The translations under genes were made by a program, and so were the position numbers. Positions 62,127-64,000 of a stretch of DNA of 64,000 bases are shown here, in pieces. Source of the stretch: Microbacterium limosum (GTDB lineage Bacteria; Actinomycetota; Actinomycetes; Actinomycetales; Microbacteriaceae). The first letter of the stretch is position 1. The number at the start of each line of letters is the position of its first letter. Below the pieces are notes generated by a model. That model did not search any database. It saw only the letters and a list, made by a program, of their open reading frames with translations, and had not been told where the DNA came from. Location: the NCBI RefSeq assembly GCF_036324365.1, contig NZ_CP137080.1, positions 2,728,001-2,792,000 of the forward strand. Reading direction: 5' to 3'.

Positions 62127-62645
62127 TCAAGCGCGGCGGATCACCGTGTGACGATCGGCGCCCTCACCGTACGACTCGGAGACGTATCCCCGCTCTGCGA
62201 CGATGTCGTGGACCAACTTTCGCTCGTAGCTCGACATCGCCGGCAGCGACGCCTGTCCCGCTCCGTCGCCGAGGCGCTCGATGGCGCGGGCGACGAGCTG
62301 CTCAAGCTCGCTCTGGCGCGTGTCGCGCGATCCGCCGATGTCGAGGATCAGGCGCGAGAAGCGACCCGTCTTGCTCTGCACCGCGATGCGCGTCAGCTCC
62401 TGGAGCGCCCGCACCGTCTCGGGGTCTGAAAGCACACGAAGGGCGCCGGATCCCTCCTCGCTCGCCTCCACCGAGACGTATGCGCGGCCATCGCGTACGT
62501 CCAGCTCGATGTCGCCATCGAGGTCGGCAATGTCGAGCAGCTCCTCGATGTAGTCCGCCGCGACGTCACCCTCCTGCTCCAGGTGGGCCACCGTGGGCTC
62601 GTCGGTACCGGACTCCGTGGTCTCGGCTCCAGATGTCGTCGTCAT
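62127..62645 (-). CDS. jag: RNA-binding protein Jag/KhpB (KH and R3H domains)
   Basis: 172 residues. An acidic N-terminus is followed by a KH-like domain (LDGDIELDVRDGRAYVSVEA... LSDPETVRALQELTRIAVQ) and a C-terminal R3H domain (PAMSSYERKLVHDIVAERG). It lacks the long Jag-N domain, as usual in Actinobacteria. It partners yidC in the conserved rpmH-rnpA-yidD-yidC-jag block. Confidence 0.92.
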   Translation of the reverse strand: MTTTSGAETTESGTDEPTVAHLEQEGDVAADYIEELLDIADLDGDIELDVRDGRAYVSVEASEEGSGALRVLSDPETVRALQELTRIAVQSKTGRFSRLILDIGGSRDTRQSELEQLVARAIERLGDGAGQASLPAMSSYERKLVHDIVAERGYVSESYGEGADRHTVIRRA

Positions 62646-62689
62646 GATCGTCCTCTCACACTTCCGCTCTCGGGCAGGCTGTACTCGCG

Positions 62690-63802
62690 TCAGCGGGCCG
62701 CGGGGGCACTCGCGCCGCCGTCGGGGTCACCCGATGACGACGGTCCGCCGGCCCCACCCGCCGATGGCTTCGAGGGCGCCCCACCCGCAGGTTTTCCGCC
62801 CTGCTTCTTGGCGCGCTGCTTGCTGACGGGCTGCTGCCGCTTGGGGGCTGCCGCCTTCGCCTTCTCGGCCTCGATACGCAGGCGCTCCTGCTCCTCGAGG
62901 TACTTGGCCATGGGCACGACTTTGCCCTCGGCGTTGATCGCCTTGCCCTTGCGCGCGAGTCTCTCCTCGCGCGCCTTCGCGGCATCCGAGCCCGGCGTCG
63001 GCATCTCGCGGATGACGATGAACTGCTGCACCATCGTCCAGATGTTGGAGGTGAACCAGTAGATGACGACACCGAGCGGGAAGAAGACGCCCGAGAAGAT
63101 GAACGCCAGCGGCAGGATGTACAGCATGATCTTCTGCATCTGATACGCCTGGCCCGTCTTGGCCTCCGGCGACAGATTCTTCGAGATGATCTGCAGCTGA
63201 GTGAAGAACTGCGACACGATCATGAGGGCGACGAGGATCACCAGGATGACGATCGCCACCGTGTTGCTGCTCTCGACCGCGTTGATGAGGGTCTCGTGCA
63301 GCGACGCGACGCCGAACAGCCGCGCGTCGTAGAACTCCCGGGTCAGCTCGTTGTCGAGGAGCCCCACACCACTGAAGTCCGGATTGGCCCCGATCTTCTG
63401 CACATCGTTCAGCACGGAGAAGAGGGCGAAGAAGATCGGCATCTGCACGAGCAGCGGCAGACAGCTCGAGACGGGTGTCGTGCCGTGCTTCTTGTACAGC
63501 GCCATCGTCTCGCGGCTCATGGCCTCCCGAGAGAGCTGGTCCCGCTTGCCTCGGTATTTCTCCTGAACTTTTCGCAGTTCAGGAGCGATTTCCATCATCT
63601 TCCGCTGGCTCTTGATCTGCCGGACGAAGAGGGGAATCAGCGCGGCGCGCACCACGATGACGAGGCCCACGATCGAGAGCACCCACGTGATGCCCTCCGC
63701 GGCCGGCAGACCCATGGTGGTGAACAGCCAGTGCCACGCGACGAGCACGAGCTCTACCGCCCATTTGAGCGGCCAGAGGATGATTCCGAAAAGATCCGGC
63801 AC
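62690..63802 (-). CDS. yidC: Membrane protein insertase YidC
   Basis: 370 residues from GTG 63802. Five helices of the 60KD_IMP family with the hydrophilic-groove arginine segment (RAALIPLFVRQIKSQRKM), the cytoplasmic coiled hairpin (RKVQEKYRGKRDQLSREAM) and VSSCLPLLVQMPIFFALF. The basic, proline/glycine-rich C-terminal tail is suited to ribosome contact. It inserts membrane proteins alone or with SecYEG. Confidence 0.96.
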   Translation of the reverse strand: MPDLFGIILWPLKWAVELVLVAWHWLFTTMGLPAAEGITWVLSIVGLVIVVRAALIPLFVRQIKSQRKMMEIAPELRKVQEKYRGKRDQLSREAMSRETMALYKKHGTTPVSSCLPLLVQMPIFFALFSVLNDVQKIGANPDFSGVGLLDNELTREFYDARLFGVASLHETLINAVESSNTVAIVILVILVALMIVSQFFTQLQIISKNLSPEAKTGQAYQMQKIMLYILPLAFIFSGVFFPLGVVIYWFTSNIWTMVQQFIVIREMPTPGSDAAKAREERLARKGKAINAEGKVVPMAKYLEEQERLRIEAEKAKAAAPKRQQPVSKQRAKKQGGKPAGGAPSKPSAGGAGGPSSSGDPDGGASAPAAR

Positions 63803-63805
63803 GGA

Positions 63806-64000
63806 TCAGTCCTTTCTCGGGGGAGCGGGCACGACGAACCCGCGAGGGGTCAGCTCATGCCGGAAGCGCGGGTGGGCGGGCACGTCGTCGATTCCGCCGT
63901 GCGCCCAGGGGTGGCAGCCGGCCAGGCGGCGGGCTGCTCTGGCCGCACCGATGACGAGCCCGTGCTGCTGCACCGCACCCACGGCGTATGCGGAGCACGT
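63806..64000 (-). CDS. yidD: Membrane protein insertion efficiency factor YidD (partial, C-terminal part)
   Basis: 65 codons including the stop; the N-terminus lies beyond the right edge. TCSAYAVGAVQQHGLVIGAARAARRLAGCHPWAHGGIDDVP is the YidD core with its conserved cysteines. It ends 3 bp before the yidC start, as usual. rnpA, rpmH and dnaA are expected next. Confidence 0.93.
   Translation of the reverse strand, partial: TCSAYAVGAVQQHGLVIGAARAARRLAGCHPWAHGGIDDVPAHPRFRHELTPRGFVVPAPPRKD

Overview
The window is high-GC actinobacterial DNA. Gene order on the right (rpsF-ssb-rpsR-rplI-dnaB, then pcnA, DUF6049, murJ, trxB-trxA, parB-parA, rsmG, jag, yidC, yidD) is the origin-proximal chromosome of Microbacteriaceae. 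System II cytochrome c maturation, FbiA (F420 synthesis) and GTG starts fit a Microbacterium-like organism. No rRNA, tRNA or CRISPR array was seen.

Roughly 1-39391 is a nested genomic island ending a few bases beyond the dnaB stop codon. (A) An outer Tn7-like element is inferred from a TnsA-like gene running off the left edge, a DISARM remnant (drmB, drmC) and a right terminus at 25656-27009 that ends CCTACA and carries repeated GAAATGTCC boxes. An IS30-type element (25684-26966, TSD GAC) splits that terminus. (B) A 21.9-kb element (3736-25639) sits in A just after drmC. It has TGTAGGTTC inverted ends, subterminal repeats and an exact 5-bp duplication CGATG. It contains no recombinase of its own apart from a later IS3-like insertion. 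Its cargo is a CzrA-like sensor with a P1B-4 metal ATPase, a long minus-strand operon for System II cytochrome c maturation, copper handling and lipoprotein processing, and a cadmium/arsenic cluster whose arsenic permease is split by the IS. (E) Four head-to-tail copies of a 3,091-bp cassette (cmtR-cadA-lspA), each with TGTAGG/CCTACA ends and separated by CCCGG, lie between A and dnaB.

The four cassettes differ, in everything compared, only by single-base deletions, mostly in G/C runs. This points to very recent amplification plus either fresh frameshifts or uncorrected assembly errors. cadA is broken as written in copies 1 and 2 and intact in copies 3 and 4; cmtR is broken in copy 2.

39394-64000 is core chromosome. 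Two plus-strand surface-protein genes, one of them a chaplin-like protein with an LAXTG-type sorting signal, sit between dnaB and rplI. An aldehyde dehydrogenase with its DUF779 partner and a GAF regulator follows, then fbiA, pcnA, a methyltransferase, DUF6049-murJ, thioredoxin reductase/thioredoxin, and parAB with about six parS sites, ending at yidC and a partial yidD.

Inferred joint roles: the island confers metal efflux (Zn/Co, Cd/Pb, arsenic) and periplasmic copper, haem and thiol handling. Its terminal cassettes have been amplified, as expected under metal selection. It occupies a site at the 3' end of an essential gene without disturbing that gene's reading frame.
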